Positions 28,904 to 39,722 of a stretch of DNA of 64,000 nt are shown here, piece by piece (position 1 is the stretch's first letter; each line of letters begins with the position of its first letter). The stretch covers positions 8,866,001 to 8,930,000 of the forward strand of contig NC_079978.1 of the NCBI RefSeq assembly GCF_029852145.1. Direction: 5' to 3'. Under the pieces are notes generated by a model. It saw only the letters and a program-made list of their open reading frames with translations. It was not told the DNA's origin and searched no databases. Source of the stretch: Microplitis mediator (Eukaryota > Arthropoda > Insecta > Hymenoptera > Braconidae). The translations under genes were made by a program, and so were the position numbers.

Positions 28904-31851
28904 TTTATCACAGACTTTATTTATAAGATCACAGTTTTACATAATAAAAATTTTCTGTAAAAATAGTTTTTCTCACTTTTTATCGATTTATGTAAAGTAA
29001 TACACAATCTTTTAATATTATTTTATCATATTTTTTAGTGCAAAAAAAATTTTCAATTCAATAAAGAATTATCAAGTTTTAAGTATATTTATATTAAATC
29101 TCGTCGGAAAAAATCAATCTCTCCTACTATTATACTTTTTATGTTTTAATCGAATAAATTTTCAAGATTACAAATAAAAGATTCACAAATTTTTCACTTT
29201 ATTTTAAAATTTAATACTGTTTACATAGATAATGCATTATTAATACTAAGTGAAAGATAAAAACCAAGTGTAATAATAATATTGATCCGGTAATCTGTGA
29301 TGTGGAAATGAAATTGTATTTTATAGATATCTATTGAATGCACTTGTGGTCATCCATCGATTGATCACATTTACAAATTGGACTATATTGTAGGTTACCA
29401 GGTTTATATGGCTTAAATTATCCAAGCAGTATTCAATATGTATTCAAACAGTTTATTGTTTATAAATTCAATATCGCATTATCCTATTTCAATGGAATTT
29501 TGCACTATTTATTGGCTGTTCTTTGATATGTAGTTATTGCATTGTTTGTTGAGTACTTAGCATACACATACACTAATGAGTCTTTTGATACATAAAATAT
29601 ACAGAGCTGAGCCAATATTAAATTTATTTATAAATATACTTACAAGCCTTTCCTCATTCTCTTTCTCGCTAAACATATTTAATTGTCCTACTACTTGGTT
29701 TCATAACAACCATCTAGTCTAGCCATTGTTTTCTATCCTATACATACACTGGACAATTAATAAACCTTAGTGACGCAACGGGATTACGTTTATTACTGTA
29801 AGTGTTCTATAACGAAATGGTCAACAATTTTTCGTACCAAAGTATAAACTACTTTATGAAGATTATTATATTTGTACGCGATGACAAAATTAAGGGAACA
29901 AATTTTTTATGCGCTTATGGGAATGGATCTCAGTTACACTGTTTGGTGTTATTCGCTAAATTATTGTTTGATAATATAGTCTGCAGTTAATTAAATTCAC
30001 TTTAATTACATAAAGAATATTAAACAACTGTCTATAATTATAATTTTAAAAAATATGCAATTAATAACCAAATCAATAAAAAAACATGGTGTCAAGTATA
30101 CTTGAAAATATATTTTCAATTGAAAAAATTATTCATCACAAGTACCATTGTAATTATTAATTAAACATGAATTAATTACATAATAACAACCTATTTACAA
30201 AGTATGTTTGTATAACCCTTCGCCTATAATATTTGTAAGATCTTCATAAGGCTCTTTATGGTTCATAGTTGATAAACAAGTTATTATTATTTTATTTTTC
30301 ATTTTGTATCTATCAGAAGTAGCAGTAGCTTTTAAAGAAGTTATAGATGCAATGTTTATATGTCACGATACGATATTAGTGTATATTATAATTAATGCAA
30401 CTACTATATTATTATTGATGTAAATTATTTTAAAATGATAATTAAATGCCCAGGGGCGTAGTAATCGTGAGTTCTCAATAAATAATTCATACATTTACAC
30501 CATTGATGGTGTAAACGTTTCAATTCACACGGTTAAATATTTAACACCGTGTGTCGTGTAATTTTGATATTGGCATTGTTGAAAATTTTAACACCAAATC
30601 ATTCACACCACACCGTGGACTCAATATTTTTTTACAATATATCGGAGATGGTAACTACTTTGAGATGATAATCATTCCTATCTCATATGGCCAAATTTAC
30701 AAATTTTTCAGATATAAGGAACATTACTATCTAGATGGTAACTATTACTATCGGCAATAATATATATTATTGCAAATGGTAATAGTTCCATTTTTTTCAG
30801 CGCATAGGAATGTAATTATTTAAAATATATTTTAAAAATTATTTTCTATATTGAATGATAGACTAGTGATCAAAATTGCGGGGGTGGTATGACAGGAGAG
30901 GAAATGACCATCGTCCTCCAGACGTGTTCCCATTTAGAAAACCTGATTAGAATAGTAACCAGGATGTGCAAAGTAGCGATAAATAGGTTGGCGCGTGTTC
31001 TAAATATAGTTCTTATTATATCTTTCATTCATTTATATATTACTGACTTATTAAAAATAGTTTCTAATCATTTTTTTTAACTATCAAATAATCGTTTGAT
31101 TCATTGATTCATATTATCAAATTATCGATAATTTTTATTCAGTAAAAAAAAATTTTATCTCTACTCTAATGATGAGTAAAAAAGTTCCCAAGGGACTTTT
31201 GTTGTATTATACTTAATTATCGAGTTTTTTTTAATTATGTAATTAATAATGTAATAAATAATAATATGATATATGATATGTGATAATAAAAAAAAATCAT
31301 TCTAGAAATAATATTATTTTATTTAGTTAATACACATACATAACACTCGAAAGCATCTTATCGACAATTTAATTTTAGCTTTCAAAACCTCCCATTTTTG
31401 AGTGCGGGTTCGTTAATAAAATTGGGTCATTCGATAAGCCATGCGGTATATTACGAATACGATAGTAAAATTTAGTAAAGTAAAAAAAAAAAAGATGAAA
31501 AATAAAGGGGAATTCTTTCCGAGTTTGACCGGATGTTAACGATCGGATGTGTAACAGCATAATAATAAAAAAACAAGAGAGCAGAAAAAAAAAATAAAAG
31601 AAATAAAGAAAGAGATAAATAAAAAGATAAAATAGACAAATGAAAAATGAATGCCTGAAATATGAAGATAGTCGTTATATATGATTCGATTAAATTCGAT
31701 AACCCAGATGTGTATTTGACACAGGTGAATAAACGGATCAATTATTGTTTTTGTAAATTGTTTATAGCGTTTAAATTTATTATCGTTACCTTTGATTACT
31801 AGACGATTGACATTTTGATTGACGTGATTAAAGAAAATCAATTCAAAGCGC
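28904..31851. other. AT-rich DNA upstream of the gene island
   Basis: No supported coding exon. A repeat-like segment at about 30490-30790 contains inverted words (ACACCATTGATGGTGT, CACGGTTAAATATTTAACACCGTG-type symmetry) and may be an old MITE. The final few hundred bases could hold the promoter of the radial spoke gene, but no TATA/initiator pair stands out. Confidence 0.45.
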
Positions 31852-34800
31852 ATGCCTTTGTCGTGTAAAATTGAACAAGCACCTGAACCGGAACTTTTGA
31901 CAATTCAGCATGATATCCAGAGTGCAAAGGTGTTTCTTAAGAGACATAGTACAGATTCTGGAGATAATTTGTAATAAAATTTTATATTTATTAATTTTGA
32001 AATAAAATACAACAAATAATCAATAGTTCAATATTTTTTATATTAAAGATATGATCACTTGTCTGAACTTTTGGAGAAAATTATTTCCGAACAACCCCAA
32101 AACGCAGTTGATTTTTTTGAAGAATATAGTCGTCAATTAAAAGAAAACAGATTTAAAAAACCTTCTGACATTCAACAAGTTTATATCCCACCAATTGAAT
32201 ACATCGAAACAACAAAACTTTTAAAACTTTTTAAAGTATTTATTATTCTCGATTTACCAATAATTTTAATGTATATATAAAGTATCTGTTTTGGGCACTA
32301 CACCACTTGTTGAAACTTCATACTTTATTTTTATACGCTATGAATATAAAAGAAAATTTTACTATAATAAGTGTAATTATAGTTACAGAGTATTTATTAA
32401 TACAATAAAAATATCTGTAATAGTTTTGCGTATTGTATAAATTACTTTATCAAAATTCTTAGTGTCCAAAATAAATACTCACCGAGAATTCCACCTTACA
32501 TGTACGATTACATAAATTTCTAATTATAATTTTAATACTTACGGAAATATTATTTTCAGACCAATAAAAAAGTAAATATGAAAGATCATGATGAAGTGAC
32601 GGAAAATTCGATTCCCAATTTATTAGAGTTAGTTTATTATTTAGAACAAATTGGCGTTGGTCTCCCAAAATCGGAATGTATTTCATTGAACCTCAGTATT
32701 CGACAACTTGTTAATGACAAAGAACTAACTAATGTTCGGTTAGTGTAAGATAGTATTCATTATAATATACAACACTAAGTTGTTCAAAGTTAATTCGTAA
32801 GTAGATAAAAGTTTATCTCAGAAATAAATAATTTAAGATTCTGGGGTAAGATTCTTGGAAGTCCGAAGAACTACTGCATTGTTGAGGCAGAACTTTATAA
32901 GAAAGAGCTTTCTCGTCGACTGAGAGTATGATTATAAAAAATACTAAGAGCATAGAAAAATGAGATGTTAATTACTTCTACTAGGGCTTTTTTTTTTCTT
33001 TTTGATAGGAAGAAGCTGATGAAAACCTAAAAATTGGAGAAGAAAAAATTGAAGCTATTAAAGAGTTAAATGAAAATAATGAAAATAGTATCAGTAGTGT
33101 TCTTGGAAATCTTAGTGATGATAAGAATAAATTTAATAAGCTCAATTTTCCTATTCCACCATTACCTAAAAGTGGCGATAGAATTATAGTACCGGAAACG
33201 ACAGCTGAAAGGATTGGAACTGGTTCGAATAAAAAGGTATCAACATTATATCTAAATGAAATTTTTTTTATTTCATGTGGTTTTTAATGAAATTTTTTTT
33301 TTTTCCTTCTAAAAAGTATACTTTGTTATTCACTTTTTCTGTTTAAAATTTTAAATGTTTAACATAACAAATGATGTAATGAGATGATTTATTGTATAAA
33401 AACATGTATAGATTTGTATGAACATATGTTATTTTTATAAAATGATATGTGCATCAGGTTTACTTTGTGTGCAATTCTCCAGGATTAGATGACTGGATCG
33501 AATTGCCATCAGTCACGCCGCAACAAATTGTAGTAGCAAGACAAATCATCCGGCATTTCACGGGATGTCTCGAGACTACGGTGAAGCCTCATTAATCACA
33601 ATTTAATACTCATTTTCTCTTTAATATATTGCTAAATTCATGATTATTTAAACTAATTGGTATTTAATATGTAGATACAACAAACTTTCCCTTATTTTCC
33701 TGGAAATGAAGGAAATTATCTTCGTGCTCAGATTGCACGAATTACTGCAACTACACTTATTTCTCCTATTGGATACTTCACATTTGAAAATTTTGATGAA
33801 AGTGATAAAGAAGAAATGAAAGGTTTAATTTTTAATATTCTGAACTGGGTAAATTAAAAAGTTTTATTTTAATTTTTAATTAATAGAAGAATTAACCATG
33901 AATCCAAATTATAATCCATTATCTACGAAAGATTTAATTGATCCATCTTTATTACATTGGTGTCATCACAGTCCTTATATTTATAAAAGTGGACAAACGA
34001 CTTGGAAGAATTTTTCTAAACAGAAAGTACACCAAACAGAATAAATTTATGCGAGAATGAGAAAATAATTTATTATGTGAATATTAAAAAATATTTTTTC
34101 GAATACTTAATTTAGGAAAAGTTAAGTGAAGAAAAAGAGAGAAAAGGCGACGGAGCTGTGAAAAAAGTCAAAAATAAAATGAAGAATAAAGTAGGTCCAT
34201 CATTATTAACATCATTATCAGAAGACACTTTGTTAGATGCAGTGCCACCATGGACTACTAGGGTGTCATCTGAAATTCAACTGGACACAGCAATTGCTAC
34301 TGTCAGATCTAATTTATGGCCGGGAGCTATTGCATTTGCCAAGGACAAGTACAAAAAAAAAATGTTTCTACGCAAATGCAATTTAATAAATAAATAGTCT
34401 TCTTTATTATCATGTTTTATACTATATTGTGCTAAAAATTTTAGGATATGTGGCAATGTGTATATTGGATCGGGGCATAAACATGACGTTTGTGATTATT
34501 GCTCACTAAAAATTCCACTTATGCAAGATCAATATGAAATAGGTCCGGAAATTATGGAAGCACAAGATCCTACTTTTGAAGATGAAGAAAATTATTGCGC
34601 ATCTCAATTACCGATATCGGAAAATCCAAATTTAGGTATAAATAAATTGTTATTAAATACCCATTGTGGATAGAGAATTGGGATTAGAATTTTTACAATT
34701 ATTGATTAATGAATAAAATAAAGTAAAGATTTTATTAAAATAATAAATTAATTAATATCCTGAACATGTTAATTATAGAACAAAAATCGGATAAACAAGA

Positions 34801-34888
34801 AGAGGAAGATGATAATGATGATGATGATGATGATGATGATGAAGGGGAGGAGGAAGATGAGAAAGAAGAAGAAGAGGAGAAGGAGGAA

Positions 34889-34929
<41 letters not shown>

Positions 34930-34966
34930 AGACGAAGATGATGATACAGAAGAAGAAAGTGATTAG
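31852..34966 (+). CDS. RSPH4A: Radial spoke head protein 4/6 (RSPH4A/RSPH6A family)
   Basis: Structural protein of the radial spoke head in the 9+2 axoneme; in insects this means mainly sperm flagella. Eleven coding exons are inferred from GT-AG sites and continuous homology: 31852-31970, 32049-32235, 32560-32744, 32838-32925, 33009-33236, 33458-33580, 33675-33822, 33887-34026, 34116-34348, 34445-34635, 34779-34966. They total 1830 nt (609 aa). Family landmarks in order are LYDHLSELLEKI (about residue 40), FWGKILG (about 165), the proline segment PIPPLPKSGD, VYFVCNSPG (270), FPGNEGNYLRAQIARI (about 319), RSNLWPGA (470) and NVYIGSGHK, then an acidic D/E tail (about 548-609). Human paralogues are about 717 aa and algal RSP4/6 about 460 aa, so the length fits. 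The start is the only ATG giving an open first exon. The product family is secure; splice sites of the short exons 3 and 4 are the least certain. The symbol is for the family, since 4A and 6A are vertebrate paralogues. Confidence 0.92.
34802..34966 (+). repeat. Coding GAT/GAC/GAA repeat (acidic tail)
   Basis: Imperfect GAT, GAC, GAA and GAG trinucleotide runs in the last exon of the radial spoke gene encode about 55 almost exclusively D/E residues before the stop. Acidic C-termini are usual in this family, but the runs here behave like a coding microsatellite and may vary in length between individuals. Confidence 0.85.
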
Positions 34967-35609
34967 AAAAAAAAAAATCCAACAAATTCAATCCGTTCTT
35001 CATCTGTATTTATAATTTAATAATTATTATACAATTATAATTGGAGTTTATTAATAAAAAATTTAGAACAATCATTCATTATCACTACGGTTGCATCGTA
35101 GTCTCTTCTTTTATAAATTTTTCATCAATTTACTAATAAAAATGTCTGATTTTATCTTGTAAAAATTAAAAACTTACGTCCTCATACCATCAGTTAATAA
35201 TGAACGTAGATGTCACTACTTATCGGAAAGATTTTTTCGCAAACAGATTCCTCGCTTACGACTACAAAAAAATAATGTAGAAAAATAACCATTGTAAACA
35301 TCACGAGCATAAATATTCTGTTTCTAAGGCATATAATTACACCGACCATTACGCAGATGATTCAGCTGTTTGTCATTTAATATAAAGATTTACAGACATT
35401 AGTAAGTATACTTAATTATTTTTAAATTACCTCTTTTATATTTTTAATTCTTATCAATTATCAAACAATATTTTTTTATTTTTTTATCAGTTTAATGTAA
35501 AAAAATTTAATAAAATAACAGCTTATCATTTATTATCAGGACATTTCAGTCAGCGTTCAAGCGTCTTCAAGAACATTAACTTAGCAGCTAAAGAACTAAA
35601 TTTTTAACC
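34967..35609 (+). other. 3' end of radial spoke gene and 5' region of reductase gene
   Basis: An AATAAA at 35053-35058, about 90 bp after the stop, is a likely polyadenylation signal. A good donor (AGTAAGT, GT at 35402) and an acceptor (TTATCAG ending at 35539) suggest a 5'-UTR intron at 35402-35539 for the downstream reductase gene, leaving about 70 nt of leader before its ATG. The promoter itself was not identified. Confidence 0.5.
35053..35058 (+). terminator. Probable poly(A) signal of the radial spoke gene
   Basis: Canonical AATAAA about 87 bp after the stop codon, the first perfect match downstream of the gene. Confidence 0.55.
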
Positions 35610-36517
35610 ATGAAAAAAATTATTATTTTCGGTTCTACTGGTATGACCGGTCTATGTGCTTTAGAACACGCAGTTAATAAAGGTAATAGTTTTATATTTA
35701 AAAAAAAATTTTCATTTTGTAACTTTAATGTTAATCTATATTTTTAATTACTTTTATTAGCTTATGAAGTAACCGTATTTGTGAGAGACGAAGCTAAAAT
35801 TCCAGAACATCTAAAAGGAAAAGTAAAAGCAATAACCGGAAATGTTACTAATTATGATCAAGTGGAATCATCAATTGCTAATCAGGAAGGAGTCGTCGTT
35901 GTACTGGGAACCAGAAATGATTTGAGTAAATTAAAAAAAATAAATTGATGATACTGTTTAATTGAATTAAATAATTTTATTGTATTTAATTAATTAATAA
36001 TAATCATTATTATTTTTTTTAAGAGCCTACAACTGAATTATCTGATGGAATGAAAAATATAATACGTGCTATGAAAAAAAATAATGTCGAAATAGTATCA
36101 GTTTGCTTATCAGCATTTTTATTTTGGCCACTTGAAAAAGTTCCAAAACAATTTCTTGATTTGAATGCTGATCATCAACGTATGTATGATGCTATTAAAG
36201 AAAGTGGTCTTAAATGGATTGCCGTTTTCCCACCTCACATTTCCGGTAATTTTAATTATAAATAAATATAATAAACAATTAAGAATCTTAATAATGAATA
36301 TTATTGAATAAATTTTTTAAATTATCGATTAGTTGAATGATAAATAATTTTCAAATATTTTTTAGAATCGCCAAAGTCAACTTATACAGTTAAGCATGAC
36401 GAATCTCCTGGGCGTATGATTTCCAAATATGAATTGGGAGAGTTTTTAGTTGATTGCTTACAAAAGCCAGAACACTACCAAAAAGTTTGCGGCCTTGCTA
36501 CAGATCCCAAGCAATAA
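35610..36517 (+). CDS. BLVRB: Flavin reductase (NADPH) / biliverdin reductase B
   Basis: A soluble short-chain-dehydrogenase-like enzyme that uses NADPH to reduce flavins and, in vertebrates, biliverdin-IX-beta. Four coding exons, 35610-35682, 35761-35925, 36024-36245 and 36366-36517, total 612 nt and 203 aa (human 206 aa). The N-terminal Rossmann motif GSTGMTG lies at residues 8-14. GTRND near residue 75 follows the third strand. SAFLFW holds a Ser (109) and FPPHIS a His (151) at the positions of the human Ser111/His153 active-site pair. The C-terminal GRMISKYELGEFLVDCL helix is family-typical. The start ATG sits directly before the nucleotide-binding strand. An intron in the 5' UTR is likely. 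The physiological substrate in insects is not shown by the sequence; flavin is the safer assumption. Confidence 0.92.
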
Positions 36518-36555
36518 TTGAGATTAAGATAAGAAGCATTGTAAGAATTGTATGC

Positions 36556-36561
36556 AATAAA
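36556..36561 (+). terminator. Probable poly(A) signal of the reductase gene
   Basis: AATAAA 39 bp after the stop. A second AATAAA cluster lies near 36597. The convergent acetyltransferase gene ends at 36670, so the two 3' UTRs may abut or overlap. Confidence 0.5.
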
Positions 36562-36669
36562 TACGTAACATGTTTTTGTATAAATATCAATGTTAAATAA
36601 AAAATAAAATATCTTCTTATAAAAAATATATTTGTTTATATGATAATAATAATAATTTACTTGTTATCA

Positions 36670-38767
36670 TTATAAATGTTTTACCATGTAAGTTTTAGAT
36701 GTAATAACAGGTGATTTTTTAAAAGAAAATAAATTAGGCAGTGGAGGCGGTGGTGGACCGAAAAATTTTTCCTTGTGGGTAAATTTTTTTCTCATTGCAT
36801 CAATAGGTTTTGAAACTGTTCTACAGTCCCATAAATTTATTGGTTCACAATTATAATATCCATTTTTTAAATAGAATTTTTCTTGTCCTTTTGTTGCTAA
36901 ATAAATACTTTTTATATTTTTAGTTAGAACATATTGCTCTGTTCCACGTAAAAGAATTGAACCAAGACCTCTATATCGATATTCTGAATCAATAACGACT
37001 GAAAATAAATATAATTTATTGATAATTAATAAATTTTTGAATAAATAATATATTTAATGTATTGTAAAATTTTCAATACCTGATTCTATGAAACAGCTGC
37101 CGTTGAGATTTGGTACCAATGATATTTTACAATGTCCGATTACTTTACTATCAATTAATAGTATTAAACAAGTTGGAAAATTATCACATGACGTTCTTAG
37201 TGTTCTTAATCTGTTAAATTAAATTTATTATATTTTTTTAAATAGAGTGTATATTTGCGGTCCAAAAAAATAAATTTTGGCTCTTAATTTTAATACTATG
37301 ACAACGCTAGTAACATATTGTCATTTTTTATAAGAATAATAAAAAAAAAAAAAACTTTTATAATAAAATTTTACCAGAATTTGTGCAAACAAAAAAAAAA
37401 AAATCGGTCTGTCAGTTGACCCTGCGGGCCAGCCCCAAAACTTCCCGCTGTTTTCGAGCTCGCTGAGCTCGAAAACATTATTGTGAATATATTTTCGAGC
37501 TCTTCGAGCTCGCAAATACTTTTGTATGCCATTGTTTTGTAAAAAACCATTTTTTAGCATTTCTTTCTTCCACGATATCTCGCGAACGAATTAACCGATT
37601 TTGATGGTTGAGGTGGCAATCGACGCGTTTTATCAAGTTCTAAAGCTGGTCGAATTTTGAAATTGATTTATTCAGCCGTTTTTGAGAAATTTCAAAAAAA
37701 CCAAGGAAAAAATTTTTTTTGAATTCTTTCGTCAACGGTTTCTCTTGAACGAATAAACCGATTTTGATGGTTGAGGTGGCATTCGACGCGGCTTATAGAG
37801 TTTTAGAGCTGATTAGATTTTGGAATCAATCCATCGAGCAAATTGGAAGTTATCCAAATAAAACATTTTTAAAAAAATTTTATTTTTGAAATATCTCTGA
37901 ACGCACCCTACCGATTAAGTTCAAATTTCTACGGCCTCAAGACATTAACAAGCCGCGTCGAATGACACCTCAACGATCAAAATCGGTTCATCCGTTCAAG
38001 AGTTATGAATATTTACATACATACATACGTACGTACGTACGTACACACATACATACACTCGGACATCATCGTGAAATTAGTCAGGATAGCTTCCTAGGAC
38101 CTCGAAACGTCGACATCTGATGGAAATTCGATTTTCGTAAATCGGACCGAAACCAATAACTTCCCGAATTTTTGAAAATTTACAATTTTCTTAGCGGGAA
38201 GTTAAAAATAACGATTCTATAATTGTGGCCATTTTAAATTTAACGGTAATTGAAATTCCATTTTTTATATCTGGTTGTAAGAAATTTTAAACGTTAATTT
38301 TTTTTTTTTTTTCAAAACCGTATTTTTAATTCATAATGTTACTGTAATAATAAATTTAACATTTTTATAAGCGCTTATGAATATTGAGAACTCATATTTT
38401 GGTAAAAAAAATTTTTTAAGTTGGATCCAAAAAAAAATTGTTTTTTCTGAGATCCACTTTAATGTATATGTATGTCTATATGAATATTTATTTATATATT
38501 ACCTTCTGGTGTCACTAGAAGGCCATTCTGAATTAATCAGTTTACAACAATCCATATATAAATCAGGTCTTTCGTGGATAGGAATAATGGTATATAAATT
38601 ATTTATCATCTCCCTGTAGGAAAAAGATAAAATATTAAGTAAAAATAAAAAACAACTTAACAAGTAAACTGTCAATCGTAATAATTAAAAAGCAATGAAA
38701 GTTAAATTATGAAAAGTCAAACTCACATAATACTATTAATTCCATGAGTTAGAATGCCAAGAGTCAT
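36670..38767 (-). CDS. NAA80: N-alpha-acetyltransferase 80 (actin N-terminal acetyltransferase)
   Basis: A GNAT-fold enzyme that, in animals, acetylates the mature N-terminus of actin and binds profilin through a proline-rich segment. Minus-strand exons 38767-38727, 38613-38503, 37210-37080 and 36998-36670 total 612 nt, 203 aa. Landmarks are IPIHERPDL near residue 24, LINSEWP, VVIDSEYRYRGLGS with the acetyl-CoA loop R102-x-x-G105-x-G107, KFYLKNGYYNCEPI (135-148) as in the FYxxxGYxxxEP of the family, GPPPPPLP (175-182), and a YMxK C-terminus resembling the WMEK ending of vertebrate enzymes. A second in-frame ATG (M16, at 38609) could be the true start. Intron 2 (37211-38502) contains a Helentron-like insertion in the sense direction. 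The gene converges on the reductase gene. It is shorter than the human protein, which has N-terminal repeats and a longer proline tract. Confidence 0.88.
37391..38209 (-). mobile_element. Helentron/HINE-like element, copy 2, in NAA80 intron 2
   Basis: Reverse-oriented copy of the family seen at 27428 and 52908. Its 3' block (GACCCTGCGGGCCAGCCCC as read on +) is at 37419-37437, and the 5' AGCGGGAAGTT is near 38193. A short ACGT/ATAC microsatellite at about 38016-38058 occupies the slot that is a 225-bp GT array in copy 1. Two direct modules containing AACCGATTTTGATGGTTGAG and one inverted module lie inside. The GAGCTCGCTGAGCTC hairpin is next to the 3' end. It lies wholly in the intron, in the same orientation as the gene. 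Confidence 0.6.
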
Positions 38768-39339
38768 CGTATTAATTTTATTAAAGTTAATTTGTTAAAT
38801 TTATTTAATAAGCATTTTTAAAAAAATATTAAACTATTTTATAATTATGGAATTTTTTTTATCTATAACTATTATTATTATTATTATAATACATTAGTTA
38901 TTAGTTATCACTCATTTATAAAAATAAATATGTTTTAAAAAAAATATCCAACATTTTGGGTAATATTTACTAAAAATTAGATCACAACTATTTATGTCTT
39001 TCATCATCGTGATGAAATATAATATGCATTAATAAATTTTCTAAAATACATGAAGGATGGTGCTTATGTATTATTCTTATACAATTAGATTATCTTAAAT
39101 TATGAGAAGGTATATTATCTGTACTTGAATATGATTGTAAGTGTACCAACGGTCGTTATTTTACCTATGAAGTATGAACGAAGTACAATACGAACGTAAA
39201 AAAAAAAACTATCGAGATATCGACTTTCAAAAAAAAATGTTTTTTCATTTCGCATTTTAAGAATAATCTAAAAGTGTATTTGCAATTTCAATACATCCCT
39301 GATTAAACAACACGATGTACTCAATGAAAAAGATGAACC
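38768..39339. other. AT-rich DNA upstream of NAA80
   Basis: Should contain the promoter and 5' UTR of the minus-strand acetyltransferase gene. No defined promoter motif recognised. Confidence 0.4.
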
Positions 39340-39722
39340 CAATTTACATCTAACCCGGTTACGATTTCACCAAATTTGCCCCAGGTGTAGAGAATCAACC
39401 AAAAAATAAATAATCATATTAAATTTTTTATAATTAACGACAAAAATATGAAAAAATCATTTTCTCAGAATTTTCGTTTGGTTCATTTCACCCCAGGTAT
39501 TATGCGTACGGCTAAAAATGCGCAAATATATTAAATTTCTTATAACTTGACGATAAAAGTATGAAAAATTATTTTTCAGAATTCTCGGCTGGTCCATTTT
39601 GCTCCAGGTGTTATGCGTAGGGCTAAAAATGTGCAAATATGTCGGATTTATAGTAATTAGAAGAAAAAATAATTTTGTTTTGATCAAATTTTCAGGGAGC
39701 CTTCTTGCCCCACCCTCCCCTA
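39340..39722 (-). mobile_element. Truncated copy of the GC-rich-end TIR element
   Basis: Carries the internal CCATTTTGCTCCAGGTGTTA-type repeats and the right end TGCCCCACCCTCCCCTA of the family at 9672-10424. The left inverted repeat is missing, so it is truncated on one side. Confidence 0.65.
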
